In this document: positions 1-8,806 of the stretch, piece by piece
How the letters are laid out: each line of letters starts with the position of its first letter
Position numbering within the stretch: the stretch's first letter is position 1
The notes under the pieces: generated by a model
What the model saw: the letters and a program-made list of their open reading frames with translations, nothing else
Told to the model about the DNA's origin: nothing
Databases searched by the model: none
Made by a program: the position numbers and the translations under genes
Assembly (NCBI RefSeq): GCF_015182315.1
Contig: NZ_PRDL01000001.1
Span: 806,001-870,000, forward strand
Direction of reading: 5' to 3'
DNA: 64,000 bases
Source: Cellvibrio polysaccharolyticus
Lineage (GTDB): Bacteria > Pseudomonadota > Gammaproteobacteria > Pseudomonadales > Cellvibrionaceae

Positions 1-678
1 GCTGATGTTCATGGTGAAGGGCGAGGACGCGATCAGCTGGCCGGCGTTGTTACGGCCTTCAGCAATGACATTTACCGCACCGCTTTGATAGGTATGTAAC
101 ACCGGTTGGTTGACGTCGGAAAACGCGGCTTTGGTGCTGTCCGCGCTATTGGCGAGGCGCCATTGCAACGGATAATCCAACGTCAGCCCGTTCGCCAGCA
201 GTGCTTTGCCAGTAAAGCGGGTGTCCTGGCATACATTGACGGCGGTGCTGGCGTTTTCAATGGCGATGCTCACCAGGTCAGCATCGGAAATACTCACCGG
301 CTGGGTGGCGGTAAGCCCGGCAAAGCTGGCGGTAAGGGTAAGATCACCGTTGTCGACTTTGGGCGTCAATAAGCCGCCTTTTGTAATTGTCGCCAGGTTC
401 TGGTCGCTGAGGGTCCAGGTAGTTTTGTCGGTGATATCAAACTCGGTGCCATCGGCGTTAAAGCCCAGCAACTGGAATTGATGAGTACCTTTGGCATGCA
501 CCACGCCTTCGTTGTCGGCCAGTGCAATACGGATAATATTGTTTTTGTTGGCGGTGACCAGCTGTGAGAACTGACGGCTATCGCCTTTATCGCCGCCGCA
601 AGCGGTCAGCGTCGTGACGGCAAAGACGGATAAACCGGCGGCCAGCAGCAGGCCGGACGTTGAGGGCTTAGAACGCAT
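1..678 (-). CDS. Lipoprotein with Ig-like repeats, 3' end outside window
   Basis: Read on the minus strand from the ATG at 676-678; the C-terminus lies beyond base 1. The N-terminus is a lipoprotein signal: hydrophobic stretch LLLAAGLSVFAVTTLTAC with lipobox LTAC, followed by GGDKGDS. The remainder is beta-rich and Ser/Thr/Asp-rich (for example WTLSDQNLATI and LTASFAGLTATQPVSI), the texture of bacterial Ig-like (BIG2-type) domains of surface lipoproteins. Its start overlaps the stop of the upstream outer-membrane barrel gene by 11 bp, so the two are probably translated together and may act as a surface pair. No enzymatic motif is visible. The lipoprotein call is firm; the function is unknown. 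Confidence 0.75.
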   Translation of the reverse strand, partial: MRSKPSTSGLLLAAGLSVFAVTTLTACGGDKGDSRQFSQLVTANKNNIIRIALADNEGVVHAKGTHQFQLLGFNADGTEFDITDKTTWTLSDQNLATITKGGLLTPKVDNGDLTLTASFAGLTATQPVSISDADLVSIAIENASTAVNVCQDTRFTGKALLANGLTLDYPLQWRLANSADSTKAAFSDVNQPVLHTYQSGAVNVIAEGRNNAGQLIASSPFTMNIS

Positions 679-1216
679 AGGTCGCTCCCAGGCCGCAGCC
701 GTCAATTTTCATATCGGATTTTTTGTAGTAGCGGGCGCAGTCCAGCGTCAAATACACCGGTTTGTTGGCAAACATGCGCTGCTGCAGGGAAAAGCCGTAG
801 CTGGTGCCGGCGTATTTATCTTTTACTTTGAGATCCAGCGTGCTGAGGTGGCTTTCAAGCTCGGTGGAGGCGTAACCGACAAACAGCACAAATTTCAAAT
901 CGTCCGGCTCGCTATTGGGGCTGGTAAACGTCACGTAGGCGGCGCTCTGCTGTTTGATATCGACGGTCAGGTTGTTTTCCTTGTCATCGCTGATAGGCAC
1001 CCCGATTACGCCTTGCAAACCCACCCCATCAAAAAAACCTTCGGTTAATTGTGCATCGGCTTTGAACTGGAACAGCGTTGGCGAAAAGTGCTCACCGGCG
1101 GCTTTGATGCGGGTCATAACCGCCTGGCCGGACGCATGAAACTCAACCGGGCTTTGCTGTGCCAGGGCGCCTTCTGCAACCAGAAGTGCTGTTAAAAAAG
1201 CGATGTATTTTTTCAT
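668..1216 (-). CDS. Small outer-membrane beta-barrel protein
   Basis: A 182-residue protein with a clean Sec signal peptide (MKKYIAFLTALLVAEGALAQ). The ATG at 1216 is chosen because it begins the signal peptide and has AAGGA about 6 bases upstream; a longer open frame runs to 1360 but its extra residues look non-coding. The mature part alternates polar and hydrophobic residues (FVLFVGYAST, YAGTSYGFSLQQRM, VYLTLDCARYY) and ends in GLGATYAF. A terminal Phe is the usual outer-membrane barrel insertion signal. At this length an 8-stranded barrel is plausible. It lies 25 bp after the lambda P-like gene and overlaps the next lipoprotein gene by 11 bp. Specific function not recognised. Confidence 0.7.
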   Translation of the reverse strand: MKKYIAFLTALLVAEGALAQQSPVEFHASGQAVMTRIKAAGEHFSPTLFQFKADAQLTEGFFDGVGLQGVIGVPISDDKENNLTVDIKQQSAAYVTFTSPNSEPDDLKFVLFVGYASTELESHLSTLDLKVKDKYAGTSYGFSLQQRMFANKPVYLTLDCARYYKKSDMKIDGCGLGATYAF

Positions 1217-1241
1217 ATGCTGTCCTTGATGGGGCTGGGTT

Positions 1242-1931
1242 TTACATATCCAGAGTTTTAAGCAGTTCGCTGAGACGCTGCTGATTTTCTTCTTTTGAAA
1301 GCGGTGTTTCGATGGTGGCTGGCAATGATGGCGCATTCGGGTGGGGCAGCTCCATGCCATTCATCACTTTTTCACAAATTCGCACATAGTGACGCTCAAA
1401 AATCGGGAAGGCGACTCTCTCGGTGTTATTGGCGAGAAAGTACCAGTCACTGGCCAGCCCGGCATGATAAACCGCCGGATGACTCCAGGATTGTGCCGCT
1501 TTGGGGCTGCGGGCGGTACAGGCTTCAATATAGGCGGTACGGGCATCCGGCAGGCCAACACTTTCCGGGTCGCCCTGGCACGCGCGAATCATGCGGTTTA
1601 GTGTAGGCAGGTATTCGGATTCTTCAATAACCTTGCGCGCGCCGCGTAACAGGGTTGCCGGTTCAAACTGTTGCAGGCTTTCAAACCAGAGTTTTTTGAT
1701 TTGTGCGAGCACCTGGCTATCGCTGTAAGCCTTGTAAAACTGGTTGTGGTAATTGATACGAAACAGCGCAAACACTTCATTCAAGGCATCCACCAGCGCG
1801 GCTTTTTCAGTGCTGCTGCGGGCACGTTGTGGCCCGGCCTGATCACTGCGCCCAGCTTCGGTCGGTGAGGTCTTCGAGGAGGCTGCGATCTCTTGTGCTA
1901 GTTGCTGGATGAGTGGATTGATTTCCTGCAT
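1242..1931 (-). CDS. Lambda P-like replication protein (putative DnaB helicase loader)
   Basis: A 229-residue soluble protein with the character of the phage lambda replication protein P family: a polar N-terminus, then a helical core (NEVFALFRINYHNQFYKAY, KKLWFESLQQFEP, LLRGARKVIEESEYLPTLNRMIRAC) and ARTAYIEAC. Members bind the replicative helicase and deliver it to DNA. The chosen ATG at 1931 has CAGGT about 9 bases upstream and gives an 89-bp overlap with the preceding DnaT-domain gene, which is unusually long. An internal GTG or TTG near 1790-1800 is possible, but the residues in the overlap look like real coding. Pairing with a DnaT-domain protein parallels the dnaT-dnaC operon of Escherichia coli. 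There are no phage structural genes nearby, so it appears domesticated. Family assignment is by eye. Confidence 0.65.
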   Translation of the reverse strand: MQEINPLIQQLAQEIAASSKTSPTEAGRSDQAGPQRARSSTEKAALVDALNEVFALFRINYHNQFYKAYSDSQVLAQIKKLWFESLQQFEPATLLRGARKVIEESEYLPTLNRMIRACQGDPESVGLPDARTAYIEACTARSPKAAQSWSHPAVYHAGLASDWYFLANNTERVAFPIFERHYVRICEKVMNGMELPHPNAPSLPATIETPLSKEENQQRLSELLKTLDM

Positions 1932-3003
1932 GGCTATCGACCTGTTGCGAGTTGAGTGTGGCCAGCGCGTGCTGTTTGGCCCAATGGTATTTTACGTGCT
2001 GCAGAAACTTGGTGTTCCAGGAGGCATACACCTGATTGCTTTCCCGCCAATAGAGTAAAAACTCGGGGATCTGGCGTTTGGCAAACTCCAGATCAATATT
2101 GGCCAGCCGTAATACATCAAAAACTTCCGCGCCTGGCGACCAGCTTTCCGGAATGCGGCGCGGCTCGGTGTCGTGCTCCAGCGCCGAGGTGTAGCGCGCC
2201 CACTGCCGCTTGACGTGCTGGATAAACTTGCTGTTCCAGGTTTTACCCACATCGCCGCGTTCTTTCCAGAAAAGAATAAATTCCGGAATGGCGTCTTCCA
2301 CGAAGGCGAGGCTGATGGACGCGTGCTTCACCAGTACTTCGAGGGCATCACGGCTGGGGCGCCACTGGCTGTGCATGGCGGTTTCCTGGTCGCGGTTAAG
2401 GAAAGCGTTTTCCTGTTGGTCACGCAGTTCCCGTTGTTCACGGGCGGTCTGGCTCTGGTGATGGCGCCATTTGTAGATCACATCTTTTAAAAAGCGCGAC
2501 CCCCAGGCGTGGCTGATATCGCCTTTCTCCCGCCAGTAGGTAATAAATTCCGGCAATTGCTGCATGGCAAACGCCTCGGGAATATTCAGCTCGGCAAGGC
2601 GGCGCAGTAATTCCTGATCCGGCTGCCAGCTGGGGGCAATGCGGTTGGCGCTGGCAATGGCCGGTTGTGCCGGTGCTGCCGCGCGCGGTGCGGTTGCCTG
2701 TTCATTGAACGCCAGCTGCAACTCGCCACTGCTGGTAAAGGGCGCAGAGTGCAGCAGAATGATGCCTTTGTCTTTCAGGTTACGGCTGACGCGATCAATG
2801 TCATAAGCATTCCAGAAAGGCATCAGACGGGTGATCAGCGTATTGTCGAGCGTAAACCACTGGTGGCCCTGCCAGGCGCGAGTGGGCAAATAGTGGGCAG
2901 CCTCGTTTAACACCGCCAGCATACAGGCCTCTTCAAGGCCAATGGTGACAGCCAGCGACGGGGAAATCAGCAGCGGTTTTTCAGGAATCAGGGATGAGTT
3001 CAT
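1843..3003 (-). CDS. Primosomal DnaT-like protein with three tandem DnaT domains
   Basis: 386 residues. Residues 1-100 resemble a winged-helix replication-protein N-terminus (LEEACMLAVLNEAAHYLP, VSRNLKDKGIILL). Three copies of the DnaT C-terminal domain follow, at about 126-180, 214-270 and 288-342. Each has the pattern W-x-P, a helix, then PEF-[IL]-x-[YF]-W-[RK]-E, and ends in a W-[GN]-[ST]-[RK]-F-[LI] block followed by V and W. In Escherichia coli DnaT this single domain binds single-stranded DNA and PriB in replication restart. Three copies would give a longer single-stranded DNA footprint (inference). The downstream lambda P-like gene overlaps its 3' end, so the two are probably one operon. 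Confidence 0.75.
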   Translation of the reverse strand: MNSSLIPEKPLLISPSLAVTIGLEEACMLAVLNEAAHYLPTRAWQGHQWFTLDNTLITRLMPFWNAYDIDRVSRNLKDKGIILLHSAPFTSSGELQLAFNEQATAPRAAAPAQPAIASANRIAPSWQPDQELLRRLAELNIPEAFAMQQLPEFITYWREKGDISHAWGSRFLKDVIYKWRHHQSQTAREQRELRDQQENAFLNRDQETAMHSQWRPSRDALEVLVKHASISLAFVEDAIPEFILFWKERGDVGKTWNSKFIQHVKRQWARYTSALEHDTEPRRIPESWSPGAEVFDVLRLANIDLEFAKRQIPEFLLYWRESNQVYASWNTKFLQHVKYHWAKQHALATLNSQQVDSHAGNQSTHPATSTRDRSLLEDLTDRSWAQ

Positions 3004-3097
3004 AGGTGTGCCACTTTAGCACCGAATTATAGTGACGCAACCACCGCCGGGGCGGCGCCGGAAGGAATTGTCCCGGCGGTCACAATTTGTGCAACCG

Positions 3098-5452
3098 CTA
3101 GCGATTCTCCAGCCGGTTGTAATCGAGTAATCCGGCCTCGGCGGGCTGGTCGGCTTTAAAGCTGGCATGCAGGCCATCGCTGAAAGACCAGAAATCCGGA
3201 TCGGAGCGGCGAATGCCGTATCTGGCGCGCAGCGCCTGATAATCGGCTTCGCTTTCCATATTGCCAATGCGCGCTACAAAGTCGGGCAATTGCTTTTCGC
3301 TCAGGTACATAAACGCATTGGGGTAGGAACCGATGATACCTTTGGCCAGCGTCACCGAGTCCTGGGCCGGCATACGTCGGCTCTCTTCATTAAATAGCGA
3401 TGACAAATTGCTGAAGGCATTGTTGTGCAGCAAGGTAAATGTGCCCAACTCTTCAATGCGAATTACCGTGGTTTGCGGCAGATGGCGCAGGCTGGTGCCG
3501 CGGGTAAGGTGCAATTTTTTCAGCTCTGCCAGCGTATTGCTGTTTGCCTTGATTGCAGTGATATCGTATTGCGGGTTGAGCACCGGCTGCAAATGATTGC
3601 GCAGCATGCCGAACAGCTCCTGCTTGGGTTTGTCGGTGTGGTAAGCAATATCGTTGTTCACGTTGAGATTCTTCTGATAAATACCCAGATATTCGTGTAC
3701 TTTTTTCTCGGCGTTGTGATACCAGAGCATCAACTCTGCTTCGCGTGCTTCCGGTGGCAGAAAATCGAGGAAGGTCATCTCGCCTTCCATGCGCAGAAAA
3801 TCCATATACAAACGGCTCAGCAGCTGATGGGACAAATTGCCATACACATCGAAGCCGGCCACCAGTAAATAGTGGATGCGCTCCAGCAGCGGATAACCGA
3901 TAACCCAGGCGGTTTTCGGATCATTACCCACCAGCCCTTTAATGACACTGGCGCTATCGCTGTGGCGGAAAATGGTCAGCGCGGCATTGTCATTATTGCC
4001 GTAGCCGTTCCAGATCATATCCAGCGTGACCGCACCCTGACGTTCCATTTTTTGCGAAATATATTGTGCTTTCGCCTCCAGATATTCTTTTTGCAGTTTT
4101 GAATAATGGTTCCAGTTGTTCAGCGGCAAGAGTGTGTTCCCCACCGATGCGGGCAGTTGCAGGTGGTTACTGTTTTCGCGAAAGAAAATGGCATCCTCTT
4201 CACTCGACATTAATTCCGGCGCGACGAACACCACCCAGAAATGATCCTGAATAACATTCAGTGCCACCTGGCCACGACAGACTGGCCCTTTAATAAAGTT
4301 CATGATGGTGAATTGGGCTTCTTCCAGCATAAAACGGTAGCGGCTGCCTACGGGTAATTCGGCAAAGGTTTTGAACGGATTCGCGGCGCTTGCCGGGTCA
4401 TAGCCAGGCAGCTCAGTAACATCGTAACTGGTTTCGTAAAACAGCTGCTGCCAACGCTGGTGACGGTCAGCATCCAAACGGTAGGGCATGTAAGACTTGG
4501 CAACGATGGTGGACGGGTCGTGCCACAACCGGTAATACACCCGCTCTACGCCCGGGTCGTCAAACGGTCGTGAAGTGCTGATGCGCTGCAAGGGTTGGCC
4601 CGGAGGTGTGTTTGAGCGCACCAACCGGAAGTACACGCCTTCTGCTTCGGGGAAATATAAATTCGCTAAAAACAAATGCTCGTAAATGTAACGATTGGCT
4701 AACTGCTGCTTGATGGAATCGCCATTAAAAAATGTTTCCCAGCGGGCAATTTCCGGTTCGATGTTGGCCGGAATTTTTACCGATGGCCCCGGTGGTGCGC
4801 CTTTTTCCAGCCAGGACATCAAGGTGCTGTGTTCCTGTTCCGTCAGGCCGGGCAAGCCGTAAGGCATTCCCCATAACGGGAAGTTCTTTTCATAGCTGTC
4901 GAGGGTTTCAAGACGCGGACACTGCTGGTTGCGGTTGAGTGCAAAATCAAAGCTGGCTGGCAGAATCGCTTCTTTGGGCAGCGGGTGATTTTGTTTGAGG
5001 GTTAGCAGGCGAGCCAATACACCGGCTTCGATATTGTTTTCAGCGGTGTTGTCCCGCTCGTTCAATACCGGAAAGAATTTTTTATCCCGCCATTCACGGG
5101 TGGTGTGCGCATCTTCAAACAGGCGGGTCATGCTGGCGCCCAGCAGACGGGTGCCGTCGTAGACTTTGTCCGTATTGGCGCCGCGCAACAGCCCTTGAAA
5201 AGAATCCAGTTTTAACTGACAGGGGGCATCGTAACAGCCATGGCAAACCGTGCAGCGCATTTCAATAATGGGGCGCACGTGGCGGTCGTACTCAATGGTG
5301 CTTTGTTGCAGTACCTGGCTGTATTCCATCGCCTCGGCTTTGCCGTAGCGTTCGTTCCAGAAAGATTGAAAAAAGGTGGCGCAGCTGGTGAGTAATAACA
5401 CAGCAACGAGCAGCAGGCAGCGACGAGTCCACGGGTGGGTTGGCATAAACAT
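3098..5452 (-). CDS. cti: Fatty acid cis/trans isomerase (haem-c lipoprotein)
   Basis: A 784-residue protein that matches Cti, the periplasmic enzyme that converts cis-unsaturated acyl chains of membrane phospholipids to the trans form, rigidifying the membrane under solvent or heat stress. The N-terminus is a lipoprotein-type signal (LLLVAVLLLTSC, lipobox Cys24). A cytochrome c haem site CTVCH lies at residues 67-71 (Cys67, Cys70, His71), as Cti requires. Family-typical segments include WGMPYGLPGL, FIKGPVCRGQVALN and DVYGNLSHQLLSRLYMDFLRMEGE. Two adjacent ATGs (5452 and 5446) are possible starts. The gene stands 95 bp upstream of the DnaT-like gene on the same strand and is probably transcribed separately. 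Confidence 0.93.
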   Translation of the reverse strand: MFMPTHPWTRRCLLLVAVLLLTSCATFFQSFWNERYGKAEAMEYSQVLQQSTIEYDRHVRPIIEMRCTVCHGCYDAPCQLKLDSFQGLLRGANTDKVYDGTRLLGASMTRLFEDAHTTREWRDKKFFPVLNERDNTAENNIEAGVLARLLTLKQNHPLPKEAILPASFDFALNRNQQCPRLETLDSYEKNFPLWGMPYGLPGLTEQEHSTLMSWLEKGAPPGPSVKIPANIEPEIARWETFFNGDSIKQQLANRYIYEHLFLANLYFPEAEGVYFRLVRSNTPPGQPLQRISTSRPFDDPGVERVYYRLWHDPSTIVAKSYMPYRLDADRHQRWQQLFYETSYDVTELPGYDPASAANPFKTFAELPVGSRYRFMLEEAQFTIMNFIKGPVCRGQVALNVIQDHFWVVFVAPELMSSEEDAIFFRENSNHLQLPASVGNTLLPLNNWNHYSKLQKEYLEAKAQYISQKMERQGAVTLDMIWNGYGNNDNAALTIFRHSDSASVIKGLVGNDPKTAWVIGYPLLERIHYLLVAGFDVYGNLSHQLLSRLYMDFLRMEGEMTFLDFLPPEAREAELMLWYHNAEKKVHEYLGIYQKNLNVNNDIAYHTDKPKQELFGMLRNHLQPVLNPQYDITAIKANSNTLAELKKLHLTRGTSLRHLPQTTVIRIEELGTFTLLHNNAFSNLSSLFNEESRRMPAQDSVTLAKGIIGSYPNAFMYLSEKQLPDFVARIGNMESEADYQALRARYGIRRSDPDFWSFSDGLHASFKADQPAEAGLLDYNRLENR

Positions 5453-5632
5453 TCAAACCTGACTTTTTATTCAGTGGATGCAACAATCGGCAAGCGGCTT
5501 ACTGCAGGAAATTTTCAAGCGGCGCACAGGTTAGCGGTTATTCGCGGTGCGTGGCTTTAAACCGGATAATACCAGCGATCTCCAGTGAAAATGGCTGATT
5601 AATGTCTCGGGATTAAACAAGTGTGGCAGATT

Positions 5633-5667
5633 TTTTAAAAACTGCCCGCTGACAATGTCAGGCGGGC
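5633..5667 (-). terminator. Rho-independent terminator after the histidine kinase
   Basis: An inverted repeat at 5644-5667 (GCCCGCTGAC / GTCAGGCGGGC, one bulge) overlaps the kinase stop codon and, read on the minus strand, is followed by a T-rich run. Confidence 0.7.
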
Positions 5668-7031
5668 GTTGATACGCTAAGAGGAAAGCGGATTAAAAAA
5701 CCGGCACCCTGATTGGGCATCTGCTCAATACTGATAGAGCCTTTCAGTTTTTGCGTAACCAGATTATGCACGATGGATAAACCCAGCCCCGAGCCGCCGG
5801 TTTTACGAGCGGTGGTAAAGAAGGGTTCGAAAATTTTATCGTGAATCTCTTCGTTGATGCCGCTGCCGTTATCCCGATAATGCAAATGCACCTGGCCATT
5901 TTGGATGGCGATGTTTACCGTAATATCGCCCGGTGCTTTGGAGACAAAGCCGTGGTTAATACTGTTGGTAACCAGGTTGGTTAAAATTTGCGCGATTGCG
6001 CCCGGGTAGCTATTCAACCGAATCGGTTCCGGGGTAGAGAAGTGGCAAATCAGATGATGATCTTTTAACAGCGGTTGCAAACTTTTAAGAATAATTTCAA
6101 TACAGTTGTGCAGCTCAAACACTTCTTCTTCTGACGAGGTTTGAATCGCTCCGCTGAGTCGGAAGTTCTGTACCAGATTGGTGGCCCGATTGAGATTATG
6201 GGAAACCAGATGCATCCCCTCGGTTAGCGATAATAAAAAATCGCGGAACTGGCTTTCGTCCAGTTCCCGCTGATTGTACAAACGATGGGTTTTTTTCAGC
6301 TCGGATTCGCAGTGGCTGGCAGAGGTTACCGCGATGCCCAGCGGGGTATTAATTTCGTGTGCCAGCCCTGCCACCATACGGCCAATGGAGGCCAGCTTTT
6401 CGCTTTCGATCAATTTGGCTTGAGTATGAGTCAGGTTGCGCAGGGCGTTTTCCAGCCACTGGGTACGCTCCAGCACTTTGCTTTCCAGTTGCTCGTTAAT
6501 CAGCTCCAGTTGCCGTTCGTAATTGAGGCGTTGCTCGGAGGTGACCGCACGGCCATACAAATCGGCCAGGGTGCTTAAAAAAGCAATTTCTTCATCGCGC
6601 CACTCGCGCGTGGAGTGTTGATGCTCGCAGCAGATAACGCCAATCATCTGGCCGTAATGGCGAATGGGAGCGTCCAGCAAAGCCTGGATATCCAGCGGTC
6701 TGAGGTAAGTTTCCAGGCTGTCCCGGGTGCTTGCATCATTGGCGGTCTGGTTAACAATGATGGCCCGTTCCTTATCCAGTGCCGCGAAATAATCGGGGTA
6801 ATGTTCGCGGCTGAGCGCCGGCAGCTGTTGCTGCTCGCTGGTTTCGTCCAGTAGCAGGGTGCAACGAATGTGCTGATGATCATGGTCCAGCAGCCAGATA
6901 CTGCTGCGCTGAACCTTCAAACCCTCGCGGGCTGCATTGAGAATCAAGCGTGCGGCGGCCTGCAAATCGCCGGTATCAATAACCGGTGATCGGGAGACGT
7001 TGTGCAGAATATCGGAGAAGCGTGTACTCAT
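5658..7031 (-). CDS. GAF-domain sensor histidine kinase
   Basis: 457 residues with no membrane segment, so probably a cytoplasmic sensor. A GAF-type sensory domain occupies about 15-165, followed by a coiled linker (about 170-212). The dimerisation/phosphoacceptor motif LAHEINTPLG has His225, and the ATPase domain carries the N box (LVTNSINHG), G1 (DNGSGI), F box (FEPFFTT) and G2 (GGSGLGLSIV). The signal bound by the GAF domain cannot be told. Its ATG overlaps the TGA of the upstream HD-GYP regulator gene (ATGA at 7028-7031), so the two are translationally coupled and are the obvious cognate pair. It probably phosphorylates the REC domain of that regulator and so sets local c-di-GMP breakdown (inference). 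Confidence 0.9.
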   Translation of the reverse strand: MSTRFSDILHNVSRSPVIDTGDLQAAARLILNAAREGLKVQRSSIWLLDHDHQHIRCTLLLDETSEQQQLPALSREHYPDYFAALDKERAIIVNQTANDASTRDSLETYLRPLDIQALLDAPIRHYGQMIGVICCEHQHSTREWRDEEIAFLSTLADLYGRAVTSEQRLNYERQLELINEQLESKVLERTQWLENALRNLTHTQAKLIESEKLASIGRMVAGLAHEINTPLGIAVTSASHCESELKKTHRLYNQRELDESQFRDFLLSLTEGMHLVSHNLNRATNLVQNFRLSGAIQTSSEEEVFELHNCIEIILKSLQPLLKDHHLICHFSTPEPIRLNSYPGAIAQILTNLVTNSINHGFVSKAPGDITVNIAIQNGQVHLHYRDNGSGINEEIHDKIFEPFFTTARKTGGSGLGLSIVHNLVTQKLKGSISIEQMPNQGAGFLIRFPLSVSTPA

Positions 7032-8611
7032 GATGAGGATTCACTGATGTTCTGGGTATGTGGAGTGAGAATGTCGGGCAACTGCCGACGAATCTCCCGA
7101 AATTGATCAAACAGTACAATCGCTGCATCTACCAGCGCCGGATCGAACTGCAAGCCACGTCTATCAATAATGTATTGCTTGATATCTTCTTCAGCCCAGG
7201 CCTTTTTATAAGTGCGCTGTGAACCCAGGGCGTCAATCACGTCGATAATACCGACAATACGCCCTTCGAGGGGAATGCTTTCACCGGACAAACCTTGCGG
7301 GTAACCACGGCCATCCCAATGCTCGTGGTGACTGTGTGCAATGCGCGCACCCATCTTGGCGATGATGCGGTTGGAATTTTTCAGCATCTCATAGCCGATG
7401 GTGGCATGGGATTTCATGATCTCCCATTCCTCCGGGTCCAGCTTGCCGGGCTTGTGCAGAATATATTCAGGGATGCCGATTTTACCCAGGTCATGCAGCG
7501 GCGCGGCGTGGCGCAGGGTTTGTGCAAACTCGTTGGACTGGCCTATTTGCAGCGCCAGCAGCTCGCTCATCAGCGATACCCGGCGCACGTGGCTGCCGGT
7601 TTCCTTGGAGCGCAGTTCAATCGCATCACCAATAACCAGCAGCAGTTCTTTCTGCGTCTCCAGAATGATTTCCCGCGCCGACAGGTTTTGGAAAATCAGG
7701 GTAATGTTGGCCGCGAACATGCGCAGGATATCTTCCTGCAGTTCAGAGTGAGGCTGCCGGAAATTGGTGTAAAGCACGCTTTCGGTGCGCGGGTCGGTAT
7801 TGTAATAACCAATAAAAATGCCGTCTTTATTACTGGAGCGTTTGCGCACCAGGGTTTCCATGATGCTGGTTTTAACATCCGGCGGCAGGATGGAGGTGTT
7901 CCAGCCGGAGCGCAGTTCTACCGCGGCGCCGGTAGCGGCCAGCAAGGTCAGCTCGGTATCCCCGTATAAATCCTCGTGCCGGGTCACCAGATACATCTCG
8001 GTGGTGTTGATACCCAGCAATTGAATGGTGTGTTCAAAAATGGCGTTACCGAACTGGTAGAGGCTGCGGCTGAGCAGCACCGAGTCTGAGGCATCAATAA
8101 CGCGTCGCATGCCGCGCTGGCTGTTTTCAATGGTGAGGATGTCGCGGTAGGAGCGGATGCAGGAGAAGGTGCAGGTTTTCAGTTTGGTGTCGGTGAGTTC
8201 GATTTTGCTTTTATAGTCGTTGATGTCGTAGTCGCGGATGATGGTTTCTTCGGGAGAGGTCCCGGGCTGTCCGGTTCGTAGCACGATGCGGGTAGTGTGG
8301 TTGCCCAGTTCGTGGCGGATGCGGTGAATCAGATCAAGCCCGGCATCATCAGACTCCATAATCACGTCGATAAATGCCAGCGCGATATCAGGGTGATCCT
8401 GAAACAGGCGTAGCCCCTCGCTGCCGCTGAAGGCATCAAGAAACTCGATAGGAATATCATCAATGCGGGTGTTGGCCAATACCAGACGGGTAACGGCATG
8501 CACCTGACGGTCATCGTCAATAATGGCAACTTTCCAGGCTGGCACATTGCGCTGCAAGCGGGCAGCGGTGTCCAGCGCAGAGGTTTTGGGCGACTTCTTC
8601 AGAAATTCCAT
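7028..8611 (-). CDS. Response regulator with REC, DUF3369-like and HD-GYP domains
   Basis: 527 residues from the ATG at 8611, chosen because GAGAA lies 7 bases upstream; an open frame continues to 8707. The REC domain spans about 26-150 with phosphoacceptor Asp82 (AFIDVIME) and the acidic pair in IDDD. A middle region of about 165-320 resembles the DUF3369 sensory module. The HD-GYP phosphodiesterase domain (about 322-505) has HDLGKIG (His372-Asp373) and GRGYP (436-438). HD-GYP enzymes hydrolyse cyclic di-GMP. Unlike diguanylate cyclases it has no GGDEF. It is coupled to the histidine kinase by a 4-bp overlap. Phosphorylation probably controls the phosphodiesterase. Confidence 0.9.
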   Translation of the reverse strand: MEFLKKSPKTSALDTAARLQRNVPAWKVAIIDDDRQVHAVTRLVLANTRIDDIPIEFLDAFSGSEGLRLFQDHPDIALAFIDVIMESDDAGLDLIHRIRHELGNHTTRIVLRTGQPGTSPEETIIRDYDINDYKSKIELTDTKLKTCTFSCIRSYRDILTIENSQRGMRRVIDASDSVLLSRSLYQFGNAIFEHTIQLLGINTTEMYLVTRHEDLYGDTELTLLAATGAAVELRSGWNTSILPPDVKTSIMETLVRKRSSNKDGIFIGYYNTDPRTESVLYTNFRQPHSELQEDILRMFAANITLIFQNLSAREIILETQKELLLVIGDAIELRSKETGSHVRRVSLMSELLALQIGQSNEFAQTLRHAAPLHDLGKIGIPEYILHKPGKLDPEEWEIMKSHATIGYEMLKNSNRIIAKMGARIAHSHHEHWDGRGYPQGLSGESIPLEGRIVGIIDVIDALGSQRTYKKAWAEEDIKQYIIDRRGLQFDPALVDAAIVLFDQFREIRRQLPDILTPHTQNISESSS

Positions 8612-8771
8612 TTTGTTATTCTCATGGATAAGCGCCATCAACACCAACACAGAATCGGCGCGAAAATTTGCATTAGAGTATAGAAGAATTTGACGCCGTT
8701 GCGGCAAGGCGAAAGCAATAATTTACCGAATTTTTCAGGCGCTGGGCAGTAGTGCGAGGAAATTAATGCAG

Positions 8772-8793
8772 CACACCGGCAGATGCCGGTGTG
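8772..8793 (-). terminator. Hairpin after rhdA, possible terminator
   Basis: A perfect 9-bp stem (CACACCGGC / GCCGGTGTG, 4-base loop) just beyond the rhdA stop codon. No T-run follows immediately, so termination is likely but not certain. Confidence 0.45.
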
Positions 8794-8806
8794 AGAGGGG
8801 GAAAAA

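Noticed and set aside
1242..3003. Replication genes as part of a prophage
   Set aside because: No integrase, capsid, tail, lysis or repressor genes lie nearby; neighbours are chromosomal.
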